Assembly (NCBI GenBank): GCA_905250075.1
Contig: CAJNOP010000081.1
Location: forward strand, 682,001 to 746,000
DNA from: Rotaria sp. Silwood1
Taxonomy: Eukaryota > Rotifera > Eurotatoria > Philodinida > Philodinidae
DNA length: 64,000 bases
Direction: 5' to 3'
Positions 1 through 14,600 of this stretch are shown piece after piece. Position 1 is the stretch's first letter. Every line of letters begins with the position of its first letter. The notes beneath the pieces are model-generated. The model had not been told where the DNA came from, ran no database searches, and saw only the letters and a program-made list of their open reading frames with translations. The translations under genes and the position numbers were made by a program.

Positions 1-1210
1 AAGACACTTACACGATTGTTGTCGAGTTAGTAACGTTGAATCTGACGTCGTATAACGTGTGTAAGCAATGTACGAGTAAGAGTGGAAAAAATAGTTCTTC
101 TTCTTCTTCTTCTTCTTTTTTTTTCGCCTTCCAACCCTTTCTATAGCTTTTAACTCCGTTAGTAAGCAATAAGGATGTGGTGATGTTTTTGCTATGTGTT
201 TCTCTTTTCTATTATCGAAGGACACATTACTTACTATAACGATCGAGTAATACATAAAAGAAAAAGAAGAGAAAAGCATGCGACAAGAACGCAAAAGAGA
301 ACATAGCGATTATACATAGGCATGTATACAATAGAATGATATTGCACAATGTGTTTATTGATTAGAAAAATAAGTATCTTCATTAAAATATATAGTTCTT
401 AAACGATTACCATTACTTTCAAGTGATTAGAAATGAGTAACAAATGTTTACCATCTTAAGACAAGTGATAATGGTATCAACATCGTGCCGATTTTATGGT
501 CATCAGCTTCTGAACACATTAGAATATATGTGATGCTTATAGTCTTTATTATATATATATATATATGTATGTTTAAGTATTCTATTGTATTCAAGCACAT
601 ACATATTCTTAATTTAATTGATAGAAGTGTACAACTCTACTTTTCTTTTTTTTTTCTTAATTGTCTCTTGTCAAGTGGAGACAGACTTGAACATTGTCTA
701 TGTGTAATAGGAGCTGCTGCTGTTAGTAATTGTACTAGTAGTCTATATAAAAGACAAGAAATTGAAAAACAATGAACGAAAGAGACGTTAAATAAACACA
801 CGCGTATATATATATATATTGAACGGTATACGAGAAAAGAAAAAGGTGGCGTCTATCTCTAATGATAATGGGACAGGACGGATAATTTATGTCTTAAATG
901 TTTATGTGGGAAAGTGTAATCGATGGAGTATCGACATTTAGGACAATTTAACAAAAATGGAAACTCCCTCACTCTTTCCGCACTTTGATATCAATCATAA
1001 AGAATGTCTCTTATCTTATATTCCGGATGTTCACATTTCATTAGAAATCTATTTGTTTTTCATGATAAAATGAACTATATTTTAATGATTTCCGTCAATG
1101 ATTGAAATGAAATTATTTCATCTTAAAAGAGAGTTATAAAGGCGTAGTTGACATGCAATAATTTGATTTAATTGATTTCTTTCGTATATACTTTAAGATA
1201 AATTCCTTAC
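1..1210. other. Non-coding; probable intron of the spectrin-repeat gene
   Basis: I see no coding exon on either strand. The stretch holds TTC and TA microsatellites and AT-rich sequence. It lies downstream, on the minus strand, of the last exon I can place (ending at 1211 with a GTAAG donor), so the gene must continue beyond the left edge. Confidence 0.5.
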
Positions 1211-4200
1211 TTTGTAATTGTTCAATAGCTTTTGTACTATTAAGACGTGAATTTTTTGAACGATGAATATTTTTTAAAATTTGTTGTAAACATTGAATAT
1301 TTGTTTCACAAGTTCTTAAAACTTCATCCTAATTGACATAGATAAAAATAGAAAAAGACAACATCATTAATCGATATGATTAATAAAATAGTAATTTACA
1401 TATTTTCGAAGATTACGATCATTTAATGCAAATGGTTGTTGACGTTTTTTTTTGTCTAAACTTTGTCGTGCTTTATATAATTGTCGTTCAGTTTCGTTTA
1501 AAACGTAATTGAAATCATCTAAATCTGAATCTGAATCTAATACTTGTTTATTTCCAATGAAACTAGTAACACCTCCTGTCAATGATGATGATGAACCACC
1601 GTTATTCTAAATAAAAAAAAAAAAAAAAAGAAAAGGATCATCATCAATGATTGTATCATACATATATATACATATGTAAAAGCTTATCCCCGAGGGCGTC
1701 TATGATACAAATGCACATTCTAATTATCCATTGTCAAACGAATATACAAGGATCAAGAAAAATACACAAAAAAAAACAAAAACGATAGTAATCGATTTTG
1801 AAAGAAAGATTTTAAAGTATCGAATGAATTATTTAAATATTGTCAAAAAAAAGAGAGATAGATGCTCCAAGAAAAAAAAACCAATCAGCACTCAATAAAC
1901 CTTTCTTTTCAATACACTAATCGTATTCATCTGTGAAGGTCGATAAATAAAAATAAAAAAAACTAACAACAACAACAACAAAAAAATAGTATTTATTTAA
2001 ATATTGTGAATTCAATGGACCGTACAATAGATATGGATATGGCTAATTGAACATTTTCGTTTTTTTTCTTTTATTTTATTTTTAAAATTATAAATATTTA
2101 CCTGAGTATTTTTTTTCATCGTATCTTCTATTTCTTTTTTTAAAACTAGATACGCAAGTTTGATAGTCCAATGATCAATATTAACAACCCACATCAGAAG
2201 ACATCGGAAAGACAACAAACCCACAAAGAAAAAAAAAAGAAAGACGGCTAAGCGGAAAAAATTGGTGGAAGAAGACGAAGAAAAAAAAAAGAAAAAAAAA
2301 GGCATCTCTCATTTTTTTTTGCTATTCTATTCTTTTCTACCCCTTATTTCTAATTACCATAGTGTTGATGACGGCATGAGCGTGTATTGAATTTTCTTTT
2401 TTGCGTATCTGTGCATTATTAGTAATACACAGAATGAGGAAAAAAAAAGAAGCGAAGAAGGGAAAAAAATATAGAACGTTCAATTTGAGAGTAGGATGTT
2501 TGCCTGAATTTTTTTTTCTCATAGATAATAGAAATTGTCAGACATTAATCTACTTTCTGTGGTTTGTATCTATTCAAAGAAAGAAAAATGCGTCTGACTG
2601 TTGTGTAGGATACAAATGATGAGCAACAAAATAAAACGAAGAATAAGTGAACGTTTGACCTCTAACATTGTTCAGTCATTCTTCTATTGAAATAACCAGA
2701 CATGGATATGAATACATCAAATATATATATGTCCTTGAAATGATATCAGAAGAAATAGTTATTTTACGTTTCATTACCACTTGTCATCGGAAGAAGTACA
2801 TGAGTAAGACGGCTTCTTATTGTCATTTACTTTGATGTAAAGAAAACAGAAATCAAATTTTAAACTGTTCCCTGCATATATATATATGTGATTTATAAGT
2901 AGCAATATCTTGTGAGCTGTCGGTCATATACAATGATTGTGTTTAGTATTTAAAATAGTATTGATAAGTGATGTATACATTATTTCAGATCTTTTCGTGT
3001 CTTTGCATTTTTTTCTCGTTTTTTGATTCTTAACTTTTCAATCATTTTATGTATAAGACGGGAATCTTGTCAATCTTAACGTTTTTTTTTTTTTTTAATT
3101 AGAACGAGAAATATTAATAGATTTTATAAGAGGTGAAAGATCAACCTTGAGACGTGCTATAATCAATAAAATTACACTTGGTAGCATTGTTATAGAAAAA
3201 AAATGGAATATATAGAAAAGAAATTATTAATCATATAAATTATTACGATCTATTGTATGAAGGACAAACGATCAAGACTTTTTTAATGATAAATTCATAT
3301 GTCTAGAATTGCTTTAAATGAAAGAACATATTGTGAGAAAGAAAAGCTTTTTCTTATTCCTTTTCGAGATAATATTTCATCTGGGAAAGGTCTAAATGCC
3401 ACTAGCTGAGCTCTAACTAAAGCAAAATTGATCAGTGATTTGTTTATATAGACATTACTATTCGATAAATGCCATCATAAACATCTCTAGGGACTAGTTT
3501 GATAGATCATTTTAAAATATCATTTATATCAAATCTATGACCGAATAGTTTATTTATCAATAAAATAAACATTAGTTTATAATGATTGACTCACTTTTAC
3601 AAATTCCAATAACAAAGTCTACGTTGTATCGACTGTCTATATGAATGAATTTTTTTCGTTTTTTTCTTTATTCTTGATGTAACTATATATTTTTACTTAA
3701 TGTAAAACGTTGAAAGGTTTCAGACTAAATAAAATACTTGAACAAACGAAGCAAAAACGAAAAAAAGATGGAATTCATTTTCATAGGAATAGATGTTTTT
3801 CAAGGTTATTTTTATCCTTTCTATGAAATTTAAAAAAGTATGACATTGAGTCTTTTTGTTTTCTTTTACTTTTAAAAAGAAAAACTTTACTGTGGTTTTT
3901 TTTTTTGTTTACCCTTAGAATATATTTAAAATTTTCATTTAAATGTATTTCATCGTCGGATGATGAATTATTTGGTTGATCCATTTCTAAAAATTGATCT
4001 TCCCATTTAAGTGTCGTTTCTATTGAATCCATATCTTGAGAATTGAAATGATAAAAAAGTGGATTCTATAATTAAAATATATTAAATTAGAAGAAAATTT
4101 ATTATTGAAAATTTATTTACTTGATATCCGTCCCAACACGGTTCAGAACTTTCAAATTTTTCGTTTATAATTGTATTAAGTGAATTAAATCCTACAAATA

Positions 4201-7200
4201 ATCAATCATATACAATTGAATTATTCAAAGAAAAACTTTAAACAAAGTAAAAAGAAAGCAGTTCTAACCATCTGAAGCGACTGCCGATGGTGAAGTCAAT
4301 TCATCACTCTTCATTTGAGATACTTCACCTATTGAAAAGAAAAAAATAAATTATGTAACTAATAAGAGTCAAAATTCTCTTGGGTAATAAACACTGAAAA
4401 TTCTCTTTGTATTGTTTAAAAAAAAAAGTCAATATAGAACTGACTTGAACTCATTCTAAGACAGAACAATCATTAACATATTCATGTTTTCTTACCGTTC
4501 TCATCATAGTATTGAATTTGTTGATCTTCCGTTTCAGATGGTGTTGTTGTTGTTTCTAATTCAATATCCGATGAATATCCTGTTGTTGTTGTTGTTGTTG
4601 TTGTATATCGATTATAATATTGAGATTCAGAATTTTGATAATGATGAATAGGTGATGTTGAATTAAAATCTGATGATAAAATATCAACATCATTTTCTGA
4701 TTGTTCAGGATCTGTATATTCAGCACTTGCATCATAAGAATTAGATGTTGGATTTAATGGTAATTTTTTTTGTTTTATATTTGAACTTGGTGATGATAAT
4801 GTTTGTTGTTGTGAAGAAGATTTTATACGTTTAAATTTTGTATATTTTTTACTATACATAAGTAAAGATGGTTTTGTTTGTTGTGTTTTTGTTTCTTCAA
4901 TACTAAAATCAATATCAGGATTTGAACATGTATCATATGCTGATGTTATTGAATGTCTCCACCATGTTGGTAAATGATGATAATGTTCAAATAATGGTAA
5001 TGAATGTGTTAAAGATAAAAAAATATTATTATTTGGTATTGTTTGTCCAATTAAATAATCACTTTGACTCTTTTTTATACGATATATTGATTGAAGATTT
5101 TTATGTGAATGATTATTTTCATCTTCACTTTCATATCCAATGTCTAATTTTGATAATGTTTTTTTTTGTTTCTTTGTTATTGTTTGATCATCAATGTCAT
5201 TTATATTTGTTAATGAATAATAAAATGTTGATGGAGAATCAATTGGTAAGAGATTTAATGACATACGTCGTTTTGATGTTGCCATTTTTCTTTGTATATA
5301 AAATGGTTTTGATTGAATATTATTGTTAATATGTTGAATTAATGGAGATCGTGGACGTTTACGATTATGTATTGCAGAATTTAAACTATCTATACTACTG
5401 TTCGATGGTGTTAAAGGAATTTTTTCGTATTCACTTGAATTAAATGGAATAATATCTTCTTCTTCTTCTTCTTCTTCTTCTCCTTCTTCTGCTTCTTCAG
5501 TTTCTTCGCCTTCGTCGATTAGAGTAGATGAAGTTGTATTCTAAAAAAACAAAAAAAAAAAAAAAAAAAGAAAACACATTAATGAGTTCATTTAATCAGT
5601 CAACCTGAATTAGAATCAGGTTTTTTATTGTTGCTTTGATCTTTAAGATAGTCTTAGTTCAATTTCCGAATAAAATTAACGATTGCCTGACTCGAGGTCA
5701 CTTAAGTTTTTTTTTTTTACCTGTGTAATAATGTATCCTACTGATGTTCTTGTTACTACCGACTGTCTTTCTCTCTAAGGACATACAATGTTCAATTAAG
5801 CAAAAGCGAATATGGAGAGAGAAAAACGAGGAAATTTGAGATTATGAGGAGAAATGATGACGATGATGTAATCAATGTCTCTATTTCTATATTGCTCTTT
5901 TCCTGTTCGGTTGACAGGCTGTATCAGCCTTCATACTTCTGCTGTTATCATTATTCACTCGTTCAGTAATTCATTCATTTGCTCATCAGCGAACAAGCAA
6001 TAGCGCTGAAGCGCAAATCCGTTGACTAGTTCTTTATTGTACTCATACATCAGAAAAAAAAGAGGATACAACATTGTAATGTGTGAATTTGAGACAAAGG
6101 AGGAAAAGCCGAAGCATCATAAATTACGTTAATCACAGAGAACATACTTGAACAGAACTAGTTTCATGGTCAAAAAGAATAATATGTTCTTTCTAGCTGT
6201 CAATTATTCGACAAATCTATCTATCTACAATCTCCTAGTTGATATAAATCATAGTCAGTGACCGTGGCACTCTATTTAGTATAGCACAATAGAAGAGAAG
6301 ACGAGAATGATTCAAATTACTTTTCGCTTTCCTCTCTCTCTCTGACTCCGTCTATGTATTTAACTCTCTTTCTCTGCATGTATTCAGTTCCTGTCTCTGT
6401 CTGCATTGCATCTTTGACGCGACTTCAATTTTCTTTTTTTTTCTCTTCACCACACCAATTCTTTTGTTATTCTTCGATAGACAGATTCTAACATTCATAC
6501 ATATAACTAACAGAAGATTAAAAAATAACGAACGATGTCTTGTGATGATGACACACGAATAAACGGATCAGCACATATATATATAGACATATACATGCGA
6601 GAAAGAAAATCGAGAAGGCCATATGACTGATTGTATATATCGATGTTCAAGCATATTGTTTTTTGCTCTGTTTATCTAAGTAAACTAACAAAATTATTTC
6701 TATATAGAAGAGATCCCAAAGGATATAATGAAATAAACATCATTTAACCTGTTGTAGAGGTCGACATTCTATCTTCGATAGTTTATGTCAACGTTAAACG
6801 TACTGATGGCAAGCATATGCCAAACGACAAATAACAAGCTGACACAAAAGTCCATATATATATATATATATCGGATGAACGAACACATTTATTTCTTTTT
6901 TTCAATATATTGGTCAATCATTTCTTACGGGCAACAGATCGGTTTCTTCAAAATAGAAAAAAAGAAAGAAAAGAATATTGGACTTGTCAGGTACTTACAA
7001 GTCATTTCTTTCTGAAACAAAGACAAGGAACAGAAGGTCCATCATATATTATTAGTAACTTATTCGGTCATGTTCTATACTAATAATCAATAATTTATAC
7101 AACTGGGGACGATTTTGCCTCCATTCACACCCTTTCTCATTTTGTTTGAAGTATGTCATCCAACATACGTCCAAATGTATGTTTAATTTCACTCATATAC

Positions 7201-10200
7201 ATATTACTTCTCCACCTTGTCTTTCTTCTTTAGTAAACGATAGATAGAGAAACAATAAATTTTAAAAAAAAACTTACTTTCGCCTAGTAAGATTGAAGTA
7301 AAAATGCAATTGTTAAAAAATCGACAATCATTACAACTGAAAAACGCTTTGTCTCTTTTTTTTCTCTCTGTTCCCAGTGCGAGCAGCCATCGGTCGAAAT
7401 TGTTAGACAATGAACAATAAAAAAAAAAAAAAAAAAAGAAAGAAAGACCGACCGACTAAAGGAAGAGAGAAGGAAAAAAAATGAACGCTTGCGTTTGCTC
7501 TCTTAGCTCCTCAAGTACGACAATACGTACATGAGCTGTACCTTGTCAGTCAATAGAAAAAGAAAATTAAACATCTAAATGCACACACACATAAACTTAT
7601 ATATATACATAGGTCAATCTACTAATAATCTAAAGTCTTCTCTCTATAATATATGGCTTGGTAATTAACAGGAGAACAGGCATCTACCAAGAAATAAGAT
7701 AATGATATTAGAAGACACAATGATAGTATTGAATCATGCTTACGAATTATACATAAGCAGATGTGCATGCTATTTCAGACATGATGTCATGAAGTAGACA
7801 TAAAGCAAAAAATAACTACCACAAGTGTCTATACTTCATTTTTTTTTCTATTTTATTCAATATATATTTCAATTAGTAATCAATAATATATTAGCATTTT
7901 TTGAAGGCAAAATATATTCAAATTATAATGCAAAAAAAAAAAATCTTGCTGGAAGCCAAATTAATCAATGATAGGCACAGAAAAACCTTACTTGTAAAAT
8001 CTTGAAACGTTCTTCAAGTTTACATTGAATTTCAACAGAATTAATCCATGTTTGATGCCATCGATTTTCTAGATCACTTGCTAAATCAAATGGTACTTGT
8101 TCAGCTTGTTGTTCATAATCATTTTTTAAACGTTCACAAATTTCAATAATTGATGAAACACGACTATTTCTTGATTTAATTTCGTCTTGTAATATCTAAA
8201 TTATGAAGAAGAAAAAAAAATCATTTACACACTCATAATAAAACAAAGAAATCAATTAATCTATTGTAACATTGACCTATTTAAGAAAAAAAGTTTTAAC
8301 ACCTATTAAAAATGTCTTACCGTATGTTGATGAAGCTTAAATTGAAAATCTTCTAATGAAATGTCATCACTTCGATTTGATTCAAATGTCCATAATTGTT
8401 CTTCGGTTTTACTAAGCCATTCTTCAAATAAAATTAATTCACTATGTAAATCTAAAGAATACAAAAAAAAATAAATCGAAGTATGATATTCTGTATTTCA
8501 TTAAAGAACTAAAGAAAATAATACCTTGAAGTATTCGATCAAAATTTTCATCTAAATAATCAATAAAACATGATTCAAGTAGATTCCATTGTCGATTAAT
8601 TCTTATCATTTTATCATGAATATTTGATTTTAAATCAGGAAAACGTTCATTTAATTTATCAGCATATTGACCAAACATACGTAAACGCATAAGACCTTGT
8701 TCATATAATTCTTCATAATATTTCTAACAAAAAAAAAACTTTTTTTGTTTTTAATCATTTTTATTTTCATTTACTTGTCGAAGATAACGTGTTAAAGCAT
8801 TTGTTGAAACTTTAGTTATTGTTTCATAAATTTTATCACACCAATGAGATAATTCAGCATATTGTTTTTCAAATTCATTATAAGATACATGATGAACAGA
8901 AAGATCATTTAGAGATGCAAATGGTTCATTCAAAGAACCCTAGAAAAATTTTTCTTGTAGTTTTATATTTTTTCTAATATAAATATATGAAAGATTGAAT
9001 CTTACTTTACAACGACAAATAAGTTCTTCAGACATGAGATAATTATAATCATCTACTAATGTCCCGTTCCAAAAGTCTTGTCGTTTATTATGTTCTTTGT
9101 CTTTTATACTTCTAAAAGAAAAAAAAAAAGGAATATGTTTAGTTAACTAAATCATACATCTGTATAAACAATAATTTAATAGATCATATCTATCCATTTT
9201 ATGACATCATCAAAACAAAAAATAAATAACTTAATCGACATATGCTTACATCTAAATAGTAATGCTCTGTTGTACAATATTCATATAAGCAAAAGAGAAA
9301 AAAAAAACGATTGATTGTGATCGATTTATTTATATAGGCAGATGTTATAAATTTCGAGTCAAATTATACTAATGGACGTAAGAAGAAAAGACATAGGATA
9401 TTGAGCAGATGTGTATGTATATATTGGCTACTTATAATGACAATACTTCACTTTTTAAAAGAGAAAAAGAAAAACCGACGAGTCATGTATAGATGGTTGA
9501 TAGGCTGATGACCTCAGTGTTAAGAGATTGCTCAGGTGAATGTAGAAAAAATTACAAAGCTATTACGTGTATCATCGTTTCTTACGCGACAGTGACGAAT
9601 GATACAATCAGTTCAAATCGTGCCTTTTTTTTATTATATGAAAATCAAATAACATGTTATCGACACAACGTATTTGAGATACTCAGAACGATGCGTCAGA
9701 TTATAGCACATTATATAGAAATCCTTGAATTGTCTAAATATACAATTATTTGCCCTTCTATAACAATAGTCTTTCAAATCATTTATAATGGATACACAAT
9801 ATATATATATATATTGAAAATGTTGATATTTTCAGTAGACTATTATAACATCATTTGAGTGAATGAAGAATTTTATTTAGATTATATTTTTATTGACTTC
9901 TATTATATGTCGGTATAGAAAGAGCAATATGAAAGGACTTTTATTTTCAAGGTATATAACCTTGCTATATAGGTTGAATCAATCTACCGTATATTTAGAT
10001 TTATTATCAAGTAATCATTTTCTATTCGGTTTTAATGATGATGGAAGGTAAAAATATGTGATTAAATTTTTACAGAATATGAATATTCACCTTCTACTTG
10101 TTATTTATTTAGTCTCGATAAAAACGATATATTTATTGCTTTTAAATACTTATAAATGCGAAAAAAAAGGTATTGCAATAGCTCCAATTGGGAGATTTAT

Positions 10201-11648
10201 ACAATCAACAATCAATTAAAAGCATTGCAAAATTAATCATAAAACAATATACTATATATACGTATAATCGAAAGATGTCGACTTGTCACTGTCGCTAGTT
10301 GCTGCGGTCAGTTTAATAGATTTTATTAATAAAAAGTAAAAATATAATTCTTAATTGAATGGAAATTTAGTAATAAAACATACTAAAAAAGAAAAGGTTA
10401 AAAGATTTTTAACCCAAAGTCTTTCTTTCAGAATTCTCATGTACTGACTAAACTACAGTTCATAACTAAGGATACTGAAGAAAAAAACGAATTATGAAAT
10501 TTCGTGCTAATCATTTTTTTTATACTTAAACTTAACAATTCTTCACACACAAGTTTTTTATTGTAAATGTGGAAAACTAAAACAAGGTCATATTTCATAA
10601 CACAGGTACAAAAAAAAACGAGTTTCATTCATCGTCTAATAGTTTGTAGAGATAGAGATTGGTTCGTGTATTTTTTTTTGGAACTGAATTGAATCGATTT
10701 CATGTCACATAGCTCGATAAAGATACATTGATTACATTTCAAACTTCTAGGATATGAGAGTTATGCATAAAAAACATATTGAATTAAAATATGTGTCAAG
10801 ACAACTCATCGTTAATTGAAATATCTGTAAAATTTTTATTACTCCGAAACGAAAGGAACATTGACACGGAACATTTCGAACAAATTTTTTTGAGTCTCAT
10901 CAAAATTTTTCGTTTGGTGATAATATGAAGTCATAGTTTGTGAGAAATTTTTGAATTGTCACTCAATAAACTATTTGAAACCTTAAAAATAAACCAATGA
11001 ATAAACAATTTTAACTCTTGTCCATTCATTTCACTAGTTTTTTTTTTTTTTGAATGAAGAAATCCTTTTTCTGTAGTCTTAAAACAACTGATATTATATA
11101 ACTGAATTTGATCGCAATTGGAAATTAATCTATGTATGACTCTTATCAGATGGCTTAAGTTCGATTTGATGTAATCCTACTTTTCATGTGTTTCATATTC
11201 TATATCAAAGCTACTCCTTCGTATAATTTCAAAGTAAAGTCTTCTATACCTGTTATGGTAAATGTAATGTAGAAAAAACAGCCACTAGTTAAAATGAAGG
11301 ATTTCAATTTTGTCTTTATAGCACATTCATTTGTTTTCATTACACGCTATGCATTAGGTTTCAATGACGCCTTTTTTCTTTGACAACGTCATTGTAGTAG
11401 ACGTAGTCATCTTCTACTTACTCAATTTTTTTGTGTAAAATTGAAGGACTTTTATAGCAAATGAACAACAATGAAAGAAGAAAAGAAAAAAAAAATTAGG
11501 TAATGGAGTATTAATTACACTCTCAGGATAAACTCTAACATAGGAAAATTATTAAATGGAATAAAAAAAAAAGACAGATAAATAAAAATACATACTTATT
11601 TGATTTTGACAAAAGTACAGGATATATAGATGAATTTTTATCGTCCAT
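1211..11648 (-). CDS. Spectrin-repeat scaffold protein, nesprin/Klarsicht-like, partial (3' end outside window)
   Basis: Twelve minus-strand exons join in phase: 11596-11648 (ATG at 11648), 9006-9111, 8775-8939, 8525-8723, 8321-8451, 7992-8195, 4496-5540, 4269-4328, 4121-4191, 3913-4065, 1400-1606 and 1211-1328, about 837 residues so far. Residues of the 9.0-8.0 kb exons are helical and spectrin-repeat-like, with regularly spaced Trp (EEWLSKTEEQLW, NRQWNLLESC, NRWHQTW). The large 4496-5540 exon encodes a low-complexity linker with a Glu run, basic KRPRSP/KQKK patches and a Thr run. Helical sequence resumes in the last exons (SDSDLDDFNY, ETNIQCLQQILK). Spectrin repeats, then a Ser/Thr linker, then a final helical repeat is the layout of KASH proteins that tether nuclei to the cytoskeleton. 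The diagnostic KASH tail would lie left of the window and is not seen. An AKAP6-type anchor or another spectrin-repeat protein is possible. Exon structure is well supported; family name is inference. Confidence 0.6.
1607..3912. other. Intron of the spectrin-repeat gene
   Basis: Between the exons ending at 3913 and starting at 1606 (minus strand) I see only AT-rich sequence, poly-A/T tracts and a small (AAC)n tract near 1970. Short ORFs here lack acceptor and donor context and are low complexity. Confidence 0.5.
5541..7991. other. Intron of the spectrin-repeat gene
   Basis: A 2.4-kb stretch between the last repeat exon (ending 7992) and the large linker exon (starting 5540). It contains TA repeats and poly-A tracts and no ORF with splice-site support. 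Confidence 0.5.
9112..11595. other. Intron 1 of the spectrin-repeat gene
   Basis: A 2.5-kb interval between the first coding exon (11596-11648) and the second (9006-9111). The two exons join in matching phase, with AA+A forming a Lys codon. A plus-strand ORF at 9493-9858 has no family resemblance and I do not call it a gene. Confidence 0.45.
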
Positions 11649-14600
11649 CGCTTGTTGTATGCATAAATATTCAATCGATAATGTCAAGAGTCATCGTTCT
11701 ACTTCGTGATCTGGAACAATAGCAAAAAAAAAAGAAAATGAATCAGAAATAAATGTGTGTTGATAGATCTGTCAGTCAGTCAGTCAGTCACTGCGATGCT
11801 ATGTATGTGTATATAAGTGAATTCCGGAATTGCTGTATTCATCACGCATCTCTTTCCGTGTATAATAAGTCTTGTTGTTCTGCATGTGGTGTAGCTATGA
11901 GTGAAAAAAAGAATAGAAGAATGGATACAAATCACTCTCAGCAATGGGTAGCACAACTATTTCTTCTTTTCATATTCAGGACGATGATGATGATGAAGAT
12001 GATGGACGAAGGTCAGGCGTACACATACACACACACATTCAACTTGCATTGATGAGATGTTTATATTCACCTCGTCAGAATGCAAATATTTCGTCTATAC
12101 TTATTCTCATAGTACAAAAGAAGAAGATTGAACTAACTATGTAGTACGGGATAAGAAAGGAAAAGAGTTTGCATTTTCAAATAGTGTATAAACATACAAT
12201 GACTACAAAAGAGCATATAAAGATCATCGTGTCAAGGTCGCTTTTTTTTGTCTACAACAAAAGCACCCGTTAGAATTAATTAGGAGAAGATTAGTCTTTC
12301 TTGCCACTGTCTACTATGTCAATCCGTCAACGATATAGCCGCCAGTGATGCTCAATTCTGTACATATGCAGCAAAGAAAAAGATTCACACCTTCTCGGCA
12401 GACAATAGAATACGTAGAGAAAATAGTGAAATTACAAGTAAATAGTATCATTGATGAAATTTTTCGATACATGTACATACGTTATCGACTACTATGTACA
12501 GGTACAAGGTCAATAAATCGATGTATAGTTAATAGAATATGTCACCTGGCATATGTTTATTTCTATAGAAACATTTATATTTCCTTTTTGTTGATTCTCA
12601 TAAAATTTTAACAAATTTATTATTCTTATCAAACAGTAAAACTTACTATTATGAATAAGAAAAAAAAAAGTCTAAAAGACATTAATTTACGAAACAATGT
12701 TTTTAAAATTCATCTATAAGGAAAGAACAAAACAAATATATAAATCAGATTTTCATCGTTTTTTTTACTTTTTCAAGTGAAATATCCTTATCATACTTAT
12801 TAATATATCAATCATTTACCCACTAATATCAAGGTGATTAATAGATAGATATATAAATATATATCTATATACAGTAGAAAAGAAAAGAAGTATGAATAAA
12901 ATTGTTTTAGTATGTTCATATATATTCACCCATAGGACAATCATTATTGGAGTGTAAAAGAAATAAAAAAAGATTTGTCTCATCAATAGGTTGATTTTAT
13001 CACAATTCATGTTGCTTGTTAAATGAGCAGATGTGATCGTCATGCAAAAACGTCTTAATTCCCTTGACAACAAGTAATCAAGTATATATGGAGAGAAAAG
13101 AACAGGCCTTCCAGCTGACCATCGGTCATCATAGCGGCAGCAATTATCGAATTTCAATAGATTATTTCCGTCTTTACTCTCTCTCTCTCTCTCATTTTCA
13201 CTCAAGGTTATTCTCTACAGGTGAACTTGACAGAAACATAAGAAAGTGAACGGACACAATAGCAACTAAAGAATGTGTAGTTCCCATTTGTATATAATTA
13301 TAGAGTAAAAACAAAGAATAAAAGAAAAGAATAAAAAAAAAGAAACGTTGGTATTAGTATATGAATAAGCAAAATAATAAAGAATTTTACTTACAAATCA
13401 TTATATTTGTTTCTAGAAAACACGATAAGATCTTATTCGAATTTAACTTGACCTTAGAGCTGTTCTATATTCAATGTAAAGTGTTCAACATCATATTTAA
13501 AGAGTGTCCGACAGTGAATCAGAAAAAAAAGAGAGACTACTATACTGCTATTGACAAGTAGTATGTCAAGCACTTTGTTTTGTTGGCGCTTTCGGTTGGA
13601 CACTCTTTTTTTTCTCTCTCTCTCTCTTCTTTATCGCTCAACACTTATGCACAAACATAAAATATTTTACTTTAACATTCATTGACCACCGTATCAATTA
13701 TACGAACACGCCCGTGATTATTACCATTTGAAATGGTGCAACAGAGACGATAATTGCTGGACAAATAAATACACACACACTCCAACATTACCAGACAGGA
13801 TCAGTCGTTAACAAAACAAAAAAATTCAATAAATACATTACACATACATGTTTGTATATATATATATATTTATATATAAATGTATATATATATTTCCTAA
13901 CAAAGCTGTCAGAGCTGCGTAACAAAGAAAAGTTAAATCGATAAATCACATAACGCAATCTAGTCGCTATCATCTTTCGTGTCCCATCAATTTCAAAAGA
14001 AGATGACGACACATGATGTTATCGCATGTTTCAACTATTCAGAGCAAAAATATATGTTAAAAAAATATATCAACTTATTCGCGACAAGAATACGCTAAAT
14101 TCTATCAGAAATAGAAAATAACATAACATATGACACTATACCAAATGTCTTTTTTTCAACGGATATTCAGACAGAAAATCGAATTGCGCATATATATATT
14201 ACAACATCATTTGAGAAAGAAAAAAGAGAAGAAAAGAATGTAGAAATGTCAGGGTCATAGATAATTTGTTTTTTTTTAGTTAGAAAGCTAAAACTGAACA
14301 AACTGGAATGCATGTGCACATAAAGAGTATTTAAGTAAGTTGGAAGAAAAAATTATATTTACCAGCTTTATGAAAAGATCAAGTCGCTTGCAATGATGTT
14401 GACATCATCACTTATCAAAGAATCGTCAAATAAAAAAAAAAAGAAGAATGAAGATAGAACTCATTTTTTCTTTTCATTCTTTTTTCTTTTATTTATCCCT
14501 GGTATTTGTTTATAAGTTACATAGATATAATGATTATATTAAGTACTCACGGACACATAATAATACTAATAATAACAACAACAGAGAAAATCAAAGCTAT

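Noticed and set aside
4922..5329. 135-aa plus-strand ORF
   Set aside because: Antisense shadow of the large linker exon of the spectrin-repeat gene.
9493..9858. 121-aa plus-strand ORF in an intron
   Set aside because: No family resemblance, no splice or start context, and the end is TA-microsatellite coded.
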